From contig JANXUP010000118.1 in the NCBI GenBank assembly GCA_025356175.1, positions 1 to 44,802 of the forward strand: a stretch of 44,802 nucleotides of DNA. The letters are read 5' to 3'. Positions within the stretch are counted from its first letter, which is position 1. Every line of letters begins with the position of its first letter. Below the pieces are notes generated by a model that searched no databases, was not told the DNA's origin, and was given only the letters and a program-made list of their open reading frames with translations. The DNA is from Sphingomonadaceae bacterium (GTDB lineage: Bacteria; Pseudomonadota; Alphaproteobacteria; Sphingomonadales; Sphingomonadaceae). This document shows, piece after piece, positions 15,057-23,933 of this stretch. A program made the translations under genes and the position numbers.

Positions 15057-17090
15057 TCAGGCTGGCGGCTTGTCGCTGTCGCCCGCAGCATAGGCGGGGT
15101 TGAAGCGGCCGAGCCAGCTTAGCGCTTCGGTGATCCACTGTACGTGCACATCGTCGTAAGGCAGATTGTGCGTGCCCTGCGGCTGGACGATGTAGCGGAA
15201 ATCGGTGTTCTCGACCTTGCCCGAGCGCCTGAGGTTAGAAACCAGCGTGCGCGATTGCTCCATCGGGATGCGCTGATCACGTTCCCCGGCGACGACCAGG
15301 AGCGGTGCCCATTTTCCATCGGTATGCTGCGCCGCGGAAATACCGTCGGGATCGTCCGAGGTTGCCTGGAAGCCGCTGTTGAACTTGCCCAGATGCTCGG
15401 CATCCCAGCGGTTCATCATGGCCATGTCGTAAATTCCCGCACCCGCGATGGCACAGCGCCACAGCGCACCGTCCCGCTGCGCGCCGCGCGCCGCAGCGAA
15501 GCCGCCATAGGACCAACCCATGATGCAAGCGCGTTTGGGATCGATCATGCCCTTTGCCGCGAAGGCGTTGAGAACATCGGTCAGATCGTCTTGCATGCGC
15601 TTGCCATAGCCGCCGGGATCACGGCCCATTTTTTCGAACGCCTTGCCGTAGCCGCCCGAGCCCCGGTAATTCGGCTGGATCACCACATAGCCGGCTTCGG
15701 CCAGCGGCTGGTTCCACGGCTCGAGCGCGTTGGTCGCCGAGAAGATGCCGAACGGTCCGCCGTGCGGCATGATCACCACCGGCAGGTTCTTGCCCGTGCG
15801 ATGACGCGGAAGGGTCACGATGACTTGCAGCTTGGTCCCGTCGCTGGCGGTGATCCACTCGGCATGAACCGGGTTGAGCTGCGCGTCCTTGATCGCCACG
15901 CGGGTCCAGTTGAGCAGGCTGATCTTGGCCTGATCGACATCGTAGAGGAAGTACCCGCTGCCCTTCGAGGTGCCACCAGCGCGCACCACCAGCAGGTTCT
16001 GCTTAGCATCGGTATCAACGATATCGGCTTCACCCTTGCCAAAGGTTTCGTCGAGGAACCCCTGAATTTCTGCGAAGGTCGGGTCGGTATAGCTGGCATG
16101 CTCGCTGCCATCGAAAACCCGGTAACCCAGCACCGAGCGATTGGCGAAGTCGGTCAGCACGTCCTGCACATCAAAGCCCGGGGTCTGGAACACCGGCGCC
16201 GACAGCTTCAGCGTGGTAAGGTCCATTTTGTAGACCTTGCCGAAGCCATCGCTGCGCGAAATGACGTAGGCCTGATCGGTCCCGGGAATGAACAACTGCG
16301 GGATCGGGATGTTTTCGGTGAAACTCTTGTCGGCCTGATTGAAGACGGTGTGGAACGGCTGCTTCTCGTTCGAGCGATAGAGAATGCGGGTTTTGCCGTT
16401 GTCCCCATCGCTGGCGAAACCGGCGCGCACCACGCCGTCCGAATCCGCCGCCCAGCCGCCCGTCACGATGGGGTTGGTGCGCTGCACCATGACATAATCG
16501 CCCGTGGCGACATTCACGCGAACCACTTCGGGCAGGCCCCTGGATTCGGTATCCTGCGTCACCCCGTCGCGCTCGAGCAGATATTCACCCTTGGCATGGT
16601 CGATGTGGAGGATGCGGCCGGCATCGCCGCCCGAACCGCGCCAAGCCTGCAGGACGAGCTTGCCGGAGGCCAGATTGTAGGCAACCAAGCGGCGGAAATC
16701 ACCTGGGCCGCGGCCTAGATCCTCGCGCGCGATGACGGTGATGACGATGTTTTCGCTGCCGACCCAGCGAAACTCGGTCATCGTTCGTTCGCCGGCCTCG
16801 CGCGCTTCGGCAGCGGACATGACCGTGACTGGAGGTTTGGTGGGGGCGGTCAGATCCATGACCACCAGCACTTCCTTGCCGCCAGCACCGGTTACATAGG
16901 CAAAATGCTTGCCATCGGGAGCAATGCGCGGATTGCGCATGTTGACCTTCTTCACGAATTCCGCCGGCGCGATCATGGCCGAGGATGCTGCGGCCGGCGG
17001 GGCGGCAGAAACGATTGCGGGTGCACCGGTGATCAGTACGGCTCCCCCGGCAAGTGCCAAAAACGCAAGGTGATTAAAGCGCGAACCCAT
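15057..17090 (-). CDS. Secreted S9-family peptidase (acylaminoacyl/dipeptidyl peptidase-like)
   Basis: The start was set at the ATG at 17090 (MGSRFNHLAFLALAGG) because it has GGGGGA upstream and begins a normal signal peptide; upstream starts would add a hydrophilic leader. The 677-residue product has an N-terminal beta-propeller and a C-terminal hydrolase domain with Ser527 in GWSYGG, Asp605 in GERDQRIP and His641 in GTHNLP. It probably cleaves short peptides in the periplasm. It is the second exported S9 enzyme in the window after the one at 973-3111, but it belongs to a different S9 subfamily. It precedes no gene on its strand that looks co-transcribed. Confidence 0.92.
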   Translation of the reverse strand: MGSRFNHLAFLALAGGAVLITGAPAIVSAAPPAAASSAMIAPAEFVKKVNMRNPRIAPDGKHFAYVTGAGGKEVLVVMDLTAPTKPPVTVMSAAEAREAGERTMTEFRWVGSENIVITVIAREDLGRGPGDFRRLVAYNLASGKLVLQAWRGSGGDAGRILHIDHAKGEYLLERDGVTQDTESRGLPEVVRVNVATGDYVMVQRTNPIVTGGWAADSDGVVRAGFASDGDNGKTRILYRSNEKQPFHTVFNQADKSFTENIPIPQLFIPGTDQAYVISRSDGFGKVYKMDLTTLKLSAPVFQTPGFDVQDVLTDFANRSVLGYRVFDGSEHASYTDPTFAEIQGFLDETFGKGEADIVDTDAKQNLLVVRAGGTSKGSGYFLYDVDQAKISLLNWTRVAIKDAQLNPVHAEWITASDGTKLQVIVTLPRHRTGKNLPVVIMPHGGPFGIFSATNALEPWNQPLAEAGYVVIQPNYRGSGGYGKAFEKMGRDPGGYGKRMQDDLTDVLNAFAAKGMIDPKRACIMGWSYGGFAAARGAQRDGALWRCAIAGAGIYDMAMMNRWDAEHLGKFNSGFQATSDDPDGISAAQHTDGKWAPLLVVAGERDQRIPMEQSRTLVSNLRRSGKVENTDFRYIVQPQGTHNLPYDDVHVQWITEALSWLGRFNPAYAAGDSDKPPA

Positions 17091-17146
17091 CAAAATTCCC
17101 CCAATTCGATTCATCGGTGAAGAATAACGCATGAACTTGAAGTGGC

Positions 17147-17192
17147 AACGAAAACCCCGCCCGGCCAATCCTCGAAAGGCGGCCGGACGGGG
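17147..17192 (-). terminator. Rho-independent terminator after hppA
   Basis: On the minus strand the 12-base arms 17192-17181 and 17166-17155 pair with one G-U wobble (CCCCGTCCGGCC with GGCCGGGCGGGG) around a 14-base loop, then TTTT follows at 17154-17151. It starts 25 bases after the hppA stop and should end the hisG-hppA transcript before the S9 peptidase promoter. Confidence 0.88.
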
Positions 17193-17216
17193 TGGTTTCG
17201 TGTCGGACTTGCCGGA

Positions 17217-19337
17217 TCAGCGCGCGGCGTAAAGCGCTGCGAGCAAAAGCAGGGCGACGATGTTGGTGATCTTGATCATCGGATTGACCGCTGGACCTGC
17301 GGTATCCTTGTACGGATCGCCCACCGTGTCACCGGTTACCGCGGCCTTGTGAGCTTCAGAGCCCTTGCCGCCGTGGTGGCCGTCTTCGATGTACTTCTTG
17401 GCATTGTCCCACGCGCCGCCACCCGAGGTCATCGAGATCGCGACGAACAAGCCGCCCACGATCACGCCCAGCAGCAGCGCACCGAGCGCGGCAAAGCCTT
17501 CAGCTTGTCCCGCCACCGCAGTGATCACGAAGTAGACCACGATCGGGGCGAGCACCGGCAGCAGTGACGGCACGATCATCTCGCGGATCGCCGCCTTGGT
17601 GACGAGATCGACCGTGCGGGCATAGTCGGGCTTCGAAGCGTAGGTCATGATGCCCGGATCGTTCTTGAACTGGTCGCGAACGTCCTTGACCACTTCACCG
17701 GCCGCGCGGCCCACCGCGGTCATGCCCATCGAACCGAACAGGTACGGGAGCAGCGCACCGAGCAGCAGGCCGACGATGACATAAGGATTTTCCAGGCTGA
17801 AGCTGACGTTCAGATCCGGGAAGAACTCCTTGAGGTCGGTCGTATAGGCGGCGAACAGCACCAGCGCGGCAAGGCCGGCCGAGCCGATTGCATAGCCCTT
17901 GGTCACAGCCTTGGTGGTGTTTCCCACGGCGTCGAGCGCGTCGGTCTTCTGGCGCACTTCGTCATCGAGACCGGCCATTTCGGCAATCCCGCCAGCGTTG
18001 TCGGTAACCGGACCATAGGCGTCGAGCGCCACGACCATGCCGGCGAGCGCCAGCATTGCGGTTGCCGCGTAAGCAATCCCCATCAGGCCCGCGAGCTTGA
18101 AGGCGATGATGATGCCGGCGCAAATCACGAGCGTCGGCAGCGCGGTCGATTCCATCGAAATCGCCAGACCCTGGATCACGTTGGTGCCGTGGCCGGTTTC
18201 CGAAGCCTTGGCGATCGAGCGGACCGGGCGGTAATTGGTGCCGGTGTAGTATTCGGTGATCCAGATGATTAGCCCGGTGATCAGCAAGCCGAGCACCGCG
18301 CATTCGAACAGCGCCATGCCGGTATAATCGTTGCCATTGGCGAGCGTGCCGACGACTGCGTTGAGATCACCCAGCGCAGTATTCATCGCCCAGAAGATCG
18401 CCCCGACCGAAAGGACGGCGGTGACGAGGAAGCCTTTGTACATCGCGCCCATGATGTTCTTGCCGCCACCCAAGCGAACGAAATAGGTGCCGATGATCGA
18501 GGTGATGATGCAGACGCCGCCAATCAGCAGCGGCAGTGCCATCAGCTCTGACAGGTTGCTGGCACCCTTGAGCAGCAGCGCAGTCAACACCATGGTGGCA
18601 CCGATGGTAACGACATAGGTTTCGAACAAGTCGGCCGCCATGCCGGCGCAGTCACCGACGTTGTCGCCCACGTTATCGGCGATAACCGCCGGGTTGCGGG
18701 GATCGTCTTCAGGAATTCCGGCTTCGACCTTGCCGACCAGATCGGCACCAACGTCAGCCGCCTTGGTGAAGATGCCGCCGCCGAGCCGCGCGAAGATCGA
18801 GATCAGCGAAGCGCCAAAGGCCAGCGCGACGAGGCCGTTGATGACCGTCCGGTCGTCTCCGCCCACGCCGTGACCGGCCGGACCGGTCAGGAATGCGTAG
18901 TAGCCCGCGATGGCGAGCAGCGCGAGCCCTGCCACCAGCATACCGGTGATTGCCCCGGCGCGAAACGCCAGAGTCAGGCCCTGCTGCAGCCCGACTTGCG
19001 CCGCGGCTGCGGTGCGCACGTTGGCGCGCACCGAGATGTTCATGCCGATGAACCCGGTTGCACCCGAAAGAACTGCGCCAAGCAGGAACCCGCCGGCCGA
19101 AATCGGCGTGCCGAGATGATCGAGGAAATACCACACCAGCAGCGCGACGACTGCGCCAACCATGGCGATGGTCCGGTACTGGCGGCCGAGGTAGGCTTGG
19201 GCGCCCTCTTGAATGGCTGCTGCAATCTCTTGCATCTTTGCATTGCCAGCCGATGCACCAAGCACCTGCCGGCTGGTGACGAAACCATAAACGATGGCCG
19301 TCAGTCCCAGAATAATTGCGATCGTGACAAGATTCAC
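17217..19337 (-). CDS. hppA: Membrane-bound proton-translocating pyrophosphatase, K+-independent type
   Basis: The 706-residue protein has about 16 membrane helices and couples PPi hydrolysis to H+ export. The catalytic motifs are intact: [45 protein letters not shown] and, near the C-terminus, [17 protein letters not shown]. The K+-dependence signature reads [10 protein letters not shown] with Lys476 and Thr479, the pair seen in K+-independent enzymes (Ala and Gly in K+-dependent ones). The start is a GTG at 19337 with GGGGGAG 8 bases upstream. It lies 26 bases after thiL and is last in the run. Confidence 0.96.
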   Translation of the reverse strand: MNLVTIAIILGLTAIVYGFVTSRQVLGASAGNAKMQEIAAAIQEGAQAYLGRQYRTIAMVGAVVALLVWYFLDHLGTPISAGGFLLGAVLSGATGFIGMNISVRANVRTAAAAQVGLQQGLTLAFRAGAITGMLVAGLALLAIAGYYAFLTGPAGHGVGGDDRTVINGLVALAFGASLISIFARLGGGIFTKAADVGADLVGKVEAGIPEDDPRNPAVIADNVGDNVGDCAGMAADLFETYVVTIGATMVLTALLLKGASNLSELMALPLLIGGVCIITSIIGTYFVRLGGGKNIMGAMYKGFLVTAVLSVGAIFWAMNTALGDLNAVVGTLANGNDYTGMALFECAVLGLLITGLIIWITEYYTGTNYRPVRSIAKASETGHGTNVIQGLAISMESTALPTLVICAGIIIAFKLAGLMGIAYAATAMLALAGMVVALDAYGPVTDNAGGIAEMAGLDDEVRQKTDALDAVGNTTKAVTKGYAIGSAGLAALVLFAAYTTDLKEFFPDLNVSFSLENPYVIVGLLLGALLPYLFGSMGMTAVGRAAGEVVKDVRDQFKNDPGIMTYASKPDYARTVDLVTKAAIREMIVPSLLPVLAPIVVYFVITAVAGQAEGFAALGALLLGVIVGGLFVAISMTSGGGAWDNAKKYIEDGHHGGKGSEAHKAAVTGDTVGDPYKDTAGPAVNPMIKITNIVALLLLAALYAAR

Positions 19338-19363
19338 GGGACGCTCCCCCTAATTGTTGCTGT

Positions 19364-20323
19364 TCATAACCAGAGCCCCGTAGAGCGGGGCGGCGGGCAA
19401 GCTATAGGGTGGATTCGGCGCAATGCAACGCCGTTGCGGCGCATTGTGCAGAGGTATGAACCGTGTTGGTATCCCAGTTTACCGGTGGGTACCTTGCCAT
19501 CGAGCAGAAGTGCATCCGGGCCGCACGTGTGAACTTGCCCAATGCGGTGCACGGGCACCGGGAACGTGCTGCCGGGCGAGGCGGTGAACAACAGCTGGTA
19601 ATCCTCGCCCCAGCGGAGGGCTTCGTCGCGCCTGTGTTCGGGGGTGGCGATCGGCACCGCGCCGCGCTCGATGTCGATGGTCACGGCCGATGCCGCGGCC
19701 ATGCGGCTGGCATCGAGCAGCAGCCCGTCGGATACGTCCATCATTGCGCTGACTAGCGGCGCCAAGGCGCGACCTTCGGCCAGAAGCGCGGCCGGGCGGC
19801 GATAAGCCAGACTGTCGCCATGGCCGCTCTTGAGCGCTTCGAGGGCCAGCATGGCGGCACCCACGGGTCCGGTGATCCACACCTCGTCACCCGCCTGCGC
19901 TCCACTGCGCGATGGCACCGGGCGATGGGTCGCGCGGCCAAATGCGGTTAGTCCGAGGACCTGAGCCCCGCTGGCCGCAATCGTGTCTCCGCCCAGCAGT
20001 GGCACATTGTAAAACGCCAGCACTTCGGCGAGGCCTGTTACAAACCGGCTGTTATCCATCCCAAGCTGGTAGCCGAGCAGCACACCCACGGGCTCGGCTC
20101 CTTTGGCGGCAAGGTCGGAAAGGTTGGTGGCCACCAGCTTCCACGCGACGTCGGCGGGATCCTGTTCGGACAGGAAATGCACCCCCTCAGCCATGGCGTC
20201 ATGCGTGATGACCAGCGTTTCTGATCCGAGTTCAAGCACTGCGCAGTCATCATTCAGACCGCGCGCTGCCGGATGCGTGGCTACGGCGCGCAATGCGGAA
20301 ATGAAGGCGCTTTCGGTGCTCAG
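19364..20323 (-). CDS. thiL: Thiamine-monophosphate kinase
   Basis: ThiL phosphorylates thiamine monophosphate to the active pyrophosphate. Family blocks are present: LNDDCAVL, THDAMAEGVHF, WKLVATNLSDLAAKGAEPVGVLLG, GGDTIAASG and MDVSDGLLLDA. No ATG, GTG or TTG gives the usual N-terminus. A CTG at 20323, overlapping the nusB stop as CTGA, gives MSTESAFISALRAVATHP, which fits the family well; the TTG at 20293 would cut this off. From CTG the protein is 319 residues. The C-terminus runs 32 residues past the point (LGYQH) where I expect relatives to end. Confidence 0.92.
   Translation of the reverse strand: MSTESAFISALRAVATHPAARGLNDDCAVLELGSETLVITHDAMAEGVHFLSEQDPADVAWKLVATNLSDLAAKGAEPVGVLLGYQLGMDNSRFVTGLAEVLAFYNVPLLGGDTIAASGAQVLGLTAFGRATHRPVPSRSGAQAGDEVWITGPVGAAMLALEALKSGHGDSLAYRRPAALLAEGRALAPLVSAMMDVSDGLLLDASRMAAASAVTIDIERGAVPIATPEHRRDEALRWGEDYQLLFTASPGSTFPVPVHRIGQVHTCGPDALLLDGKVPTGKLGYQHGSYLCTMRRNGVALRRIHPIACPPPRSTGLWL
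19375..19391 (-). other. Hairpin inside the thiL 3' end, upstream of hppA
   Basis: GCCCCG and CGGGGC pair perfectly over 6 bp around a 5-base loop. On the minus strand this lies within the apparent thiL tail, 11 bases before its stop. The tract after it (TCTGGTTATG) is only weakly T-rich. It may be the relic of a thiL terminator or may modulate read-through to hppA. Confidence 0.35.
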
Positions 20324-20766
20324 CTGCGCACCACCTTGGCCACCGAGTCGAGCATTCCGTTGACGAATTTGGCCTCGCGCGGTTCGAAAAAGGCGTGGGC
20401 CACATCGACATATTCGGTGATGACGGTGCCGATCGGCACATCGGCGCGGGCGAGCAGTTCGAAGGCCCCGGCGCGCAGGATCTGGAGCATCGTCTTGTCG
20501 AGCCGTTCGAGCTTCCAGCCGGTCGCCAGCTTGTCCGCCAGCAAGAGGTCGATCTCTTCGCGGCGCGCGCTTACGCCTTGGACCACGTCGTCGAAGAACG
20601 GAACCTCGGCCTGCGCATACTGGTCGCCCTCGATCTCGGCGCCGAGCCGGTGGCGGTGGAATTCGTCAAGCAACTGCGCCATCGCCGTTGCTTCCATATC
20701 GAGCTGGTAAAGTGCCTGTACGGCGGCGAGCCGCGCCGCTGAGCGGGCTTTGGAACGCGCCTTCAT
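20320..20766 (-). CDS. nusB: Transcription antitermination factor NusB
   Basis: NusB binds boxA RNA with NusE/S10 to keep RNA polymerase processive on rRNA operons. The 148-residue protein shows the standard N-terminus ARLAAVQALYQLD and C-terminal GTVITEYVDVAHAFFEPREAKFVNGMLDSVAK. Its ATG overlaps the hisD stop as ATGA (20763-20766), and its own stop overlaps the inferred thiL CTG. The nusB-thiL pairing is frequent in bacteria; the link to hisG-hisD upstream is known in alphaproteobacteria. Confidence 0.96.
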   Translation of the reverse strand: MKARSKARSAARLAAVQALYQLDMEATAMAQLLDEFHRHRLGAEIEGDQYAQAEVPFFDDVVQGVSARREEIDLLLADKLATGWKLERLDKTMLQILRAGAFELLARADVPIGTVITEYVDVAHAFFEPREAKFVNGMLDSVAKVVRS

Positions 20767-22055
20767 ATGCCAAGTCTCACTTCGATCGAACGGGCGTGGG
20801 CCGGGAGGCCCTCGGCCTCTGCCAGCTGGATAGCGGCAGGACCGATCGCCTTGAGGGCATCTTCGTCAAGCTGGATGAAGCTGGTGCGCTTCATGAAATC
20901 GAGCACCGACAGCCCCGAAGAAAAGCGCGCGCGGCGACCGGTTGGCAGCACGTGGTTGGGCCCCGCAACATAGTCCCCGACCGCCTCAGGGGTCATCCGC
21001 CCGAGGAACACCGAGCCGGCATGACGGATCTGCCTAAACAGCTTTTCCGGGGCCTCGACCGACAGTTGGACATGCTCAGCAGCGAGTGCATTGGCCAGCG
21101 CTGGCGCTTCGTCGAGGCTCGCAACCTCGATGATTACGCCGTGGTTCTTCCAGCTCTCGCTCGCCACTCGCGCGCTGGGGAGCATGGCCAGTTCGACTCC
21201 GATCCGGTCGGCGACATTGTCAGCGAAAACCGGATCGTCGGTGATCATGATCGATTGCGCGGCCGGGTCATGTTCGGCCTGGCTGAGCAGGTCGGCAGCG
21301 GCCCAATCGGGATCGTTCTGGCCGTCGGCGATCAGCAGAATTTCGCTTGGGCCCGCAACCATGTCGATCCCGACCACGCCGTAAAGCTGGCGCTTGGCTT
21401 CGGCGACCCAGGCGTTGCCGGGGCCAACCACCACGTCGACCGGCTTGATCCGCTGCGTGCCATAAGCCAGCGCGCCGATTGCCTGGGCACCGCCGATGCG
21501 CCAGACTTCGTCCACCCCGGCCAGATGCGCGGCCGCCAGGACCAGCTGGTTCACTTCGCCCTTGGGAGTGGGGGTCACCACCACCAGCCGCTCGACCCCG
21601 GCCACCTTGGCGGGAATCGCATTCATCAGCAGCGACGAGGGATAGGCCGCGCGGCCGCCCGGCACGTAGAGTCCCGCTGCATCGACCGCCCGCCAGCGCG
21701 CACCCATTCGGACGCCGACCTCGTCGGTCTCGTCGCGGTTCTTGGGGAGCTGCTTTTCGTGGAAGGCGCGGATGCGCTGCGCGGCAAGTTCGAGCGCAGC
21801 GCGCAAGTCAGGCTTCAAGCCGTCGAACGCCTCGCGGCACAGTTCGAGCGAGACCTGCCACGAGGTGTCATCCGCCAGGACGTGCCCATCGAACTTTGCG
21901 GTGCAGTCGACCAGCGCCGCATCGCCGCGGATCTTGACGTCACTCAGGATCACCGAAACATCGCGCGCGACATGCTCGTCGCACTCCCGCCGGTCAGCAA
22001 CGAGGCGGCGGAAAGCGAGCTCGAAACCCGGATCGCGCGAATTGAGCCGGAGCAT
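20763..22055 (-). CDS. hisD: Histidinol dehydrogenase
   Basis: HisD oxidises L-histidinol to L-histidine in two NAD-dependent steps, the end of histidine synthesis. The 430-residue protein has VGPGNAWVAEAKRQLYG, AGPSEILLIAD, the zinc ligands Gln259 and His262 in SQAEHD, the catalytic pair Glu327-His328 in AAEHVQ, and AGPNHVLPT. The length is normal. The ATG shares one base with the hisG stop (TGATG), so translation is probably coupled. Confidence 0.96.
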   Translation of the reverse strand: MLRLNSRDPGFELAFRRLVADRRECDEHVARDVSVILSDVKIRGDAALVDCTAKFDGHVLADDTSWQVSLELCREAFDGLKPDLRAALELAAQRIRAFHEKQLPKNRDETDEVGVRMGARWRAVDAAGLYVPGGRAAYPSSLLMNAIPAKVAGVERLVVVTPTPKGEVNQLVLAAAHLAGVDEVWRIGGAQAIGALAYGTQRIKPVDVVVGPGNAWVAEAKRQLYGVVGIDMVAGPSEILLIADGQNDPDWAAADLLSQAEHDPAAQSIMITDDPVFADNVADRIGVELAMLPSARVASESWKNHGVIIEVASLDEAPALANALAAEHVQLSVEAPEKLFRQIRHAGSVFLGRMTPEAVGDYVAGPNHVLPTGRRARFSSGLSVLDFMKRTSFIQLDEDALKAIGPAAIQLAEAEGLPAHARSIEVRLGI

Positions 22056-22711
22056 CAGGCGGCCTTCGCTTCGCTGACCAGTGCGCGGAAGCGTTCAACC
22101 AGCGCCGCAACCCGCTCGTCGGTCTTGAGCGCGGCGCGATTGACAATCAGGCGCGCGGTGATCTGCAGGATCGTCGCGGTTTCGACCAGGCCGTTGTCCT
22201 TGAGCGTCTGTCCCGAAGAGACCAGATCGACGATCCGGCTCGCGAGGCCCAAGCCCGGTGCCAATTCCATCGCGCCGTTCAATTTGACCACTTCGGCCTG
22301 GATCCCCTGCCGCTCAAAATGACGGCGGGTCAGGTTCGGGTACTTGCTCGCGACGCGCAGGTGGCTCGAATGCCCGCTGGCGGACGGCTGTCCGGCCGGC
22401 TGCGCGACCGACAGGCGGCAATGCCCGATGTCGAGGTCAACCGGCGCGTAGAGATCGGGGTAAGCGAATTCCTCAACCACGTCGGAGCCGACGATCCCGA
22501 CCGAGGCCGCGCCGTGGGCCACGAAAGTCGCCACATCGAAGGCGCGGACGCGGATGATCCGCATGTCGCTGCCCTCACAGCCGAACGACAGCGCGCGATT
22601 GCTTTTGTCGTGAAACGCGGCCTCGGGCACCACCCCGGCTCGCGCCATCAGCGGCAGCGCCTCGTCGAGGATGCGGCCCTTGGGGACGGCGAAGATCAGC
22701 GGCTGCGGCAT
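22055..22711 (-). CDS. hisG: ATP phosphoribosyltransferase, short form
   Basis: HisG condenses ATP and PRPP in the first step of histidine synthesis. The 218-residue length and lack of the C-terminal regulatory ACT-like domain mark the short form, which normally needs a HisZ partner for activity and feedback control; no hisZ is in this window. Motifs include [14 protein letters not shown] near the N-terminus and the PRPP-loop [19 protein letters not shown]. It is the first gene of the hisG-hisD-nusB-thiL-hppA run; its promoter must lie in the 124-bp divergent gap to the DUF2332 gene. Confidence 0.95.
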   Translation of the reverse strand: MPQPLIFAVPKGRILDEALPLMARAGVVPEAAFHDKSNRALSFGCEGSDMRIIRVRAFDVATFVAHGAASVGIVGSDVVEEFAYPDLYAPVDLDIGHCRLSVAQPAGQPSASGHSSHLRVASKYPNLTRRHFERQGIQAEVVKLNGAMELAPGLGLASRIVDLVSSGQTLKDNGLVETATILQITARLIVNRAALKTDERVAALVERFRALVSEAKAA

Positions 22712-22835
22712 AGGACGGGGGCCTTAGGGCGGGTCTGACAAAAGGGCAAGAACCGCGCGGGCGGCATCTTGTGCAACGCAGCAAAAAAGCGCATGCCATT
22801 CGCATCTGCAACAATAAGCAGCAGGAGGGACGGCC

Positions 22836-23933
22836 ATGACCGAGCCTTATAAATTCATCGATATCAACGCCAGCGGTCCGGGGATTATCGCCGCGGCGTT
22901 TGACAACCAGGTGGTCTATTGCACTTCGTCCGGGGCGACGGTCACCGCACGCGTGGTCGCGGCGCTGCACGATTTGATCGAAAACGACGAACCCGGCGCG
23001 CTGCTCGACCGGATTCGCAGCTGGCCAGGAGCTCCACTGGCTGATGCCTTGCCGCTGCGGATTGTCGGCGGCATCCATTCACTCCAGCTGAGGGGCGTCG
23101 AACCCGCGCTGGCCGATATATATGCCGGCCGTGAGGGGATCGATGCCACGGCGGTGATCGCCGCAGCGATCCGCGCGCACGAGGCCGACCTGCTTCCTTG
23201 GCTGGATGGTCCGCCGCAGACCAACGAAGCCGGGCGTTCGGCCAACTTCATTGCCGCGATGTTGTGGCTGGCCGATCAGGGCCTGCCGCCGCGCTTCGAG
23301 TGCCTCGAAATCGGATCGAGCGCTGGGATCAACCTGATGCTCGATCGCTATCACTATGATTTGGGCGGGGTGGAAGTTGGACCTGAACCCGGGGCGATCC
23401 GGTTCCAGCCCGAATGGCAAGGCGACGCGCCGCCCAACAAGCAGATCGAAATCGCCTCGACCCGCGGCTGCGATGTCGCCCCGGTTGACCTCACCGATCC
23501 CGAACAGGCAACCCGGCTCAAGGCCTATATCTGGCCCGAGCATGGCGTCCGGTTCGAGCGGATGGAAGCCGCAATTGCCGAGGCAGCGAAGCGCGCACCG
23601 GACCTCATCCGGATGAACGCTGCCGATTTCGTCGAGGCCGAACTGGCCAAGCCGCAAGAGGCCGGGACCACCCGGATGCTGATGCATTCGATCGTCTGGC
23701 AATATGTGCCCGAAGACCAGCAGGCGCGGGTCACCGCAGCGATGGAAGCGGCAGGTGCGCATGCCACGCCTGAGCGGCCGCTCGCCTGGGTGGCCCTGGA
23801 GGCCAACCGGGTGTTGCACATCCATGAGATGGTGGTGCGCTATTGGCCGGGCGGGGAGCAAGGCGTGGTTGTCACCCGCGCCCACCCGCACGGGGCGTGG
23901 CTTGGGTGGCTTGGCAGCGACCGGACGATCTAA
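22836..23933 (+). CDS. DUF2332 domain-containing protein
   Basis: The 365-residue protein fits DUF2332. It has LEIGSSAGINLMLDRYHYDLGG, which looks like a methyltransferase-type glycine loop and is the best hint of nucleotide or SAM binding, but no activity is established that I know of. Conserved blocks SANFIAAMLWLA, GCDVAPVDLTDPEQATRLKAYIWPEH and MLMHSIVWQY are also family-typical. AGGAGGG 6 bases before the ATG is a strong ribosome binding site. It is divergent from hisG and convergent with the LtrA gene, with overlapping stops (23930-23933). Confidence 0.88.
   Translation: MTEPYKFIDINASGPGIIAAAFDNQVVYCTSSGATVTARVVAALHDLIENDEPGALLDRIRSWPGAPLADALPLRIVGGIHSLQLRGVEPALADIYAGREGIDATAVIAAAIRAHEADLLPWLDGPPQTNEAGRSANFIAAMLWLADQGLPPRFECLEIGSSAGINLMLDRYHYDLGGVEVGPEPGAIRFQPEWQGDAPPNKQIEIASTRGCDVAPVDLTDPEQATRLKAYIWPEHGVRFERMEAAIAEAAKRAPDLIRMNAADFVEAELAKPQEAGTTRMLMHSIVWQYVPEDQQARVTAAMEAAGAHATPERPLAWVALEANRVLHIHEMVVRYWPGGEQGVVVTRAHPHGAWLGWLGSDRTI

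Noticed and set aside
15144..16718. 524-codon open frame on the plus strand
   Set aside because: It is antisense to the S9 peptidase gene, which has a full catalytic triad and signal peptide; long antisense frames are expected in high-GC DNA.
20688..22322. 544-codon open frame on the plus strand
   Set aside because: Antisense to nusB, hisD and hisG, all secure; His/Arg/Gln-rich translation without motifs.
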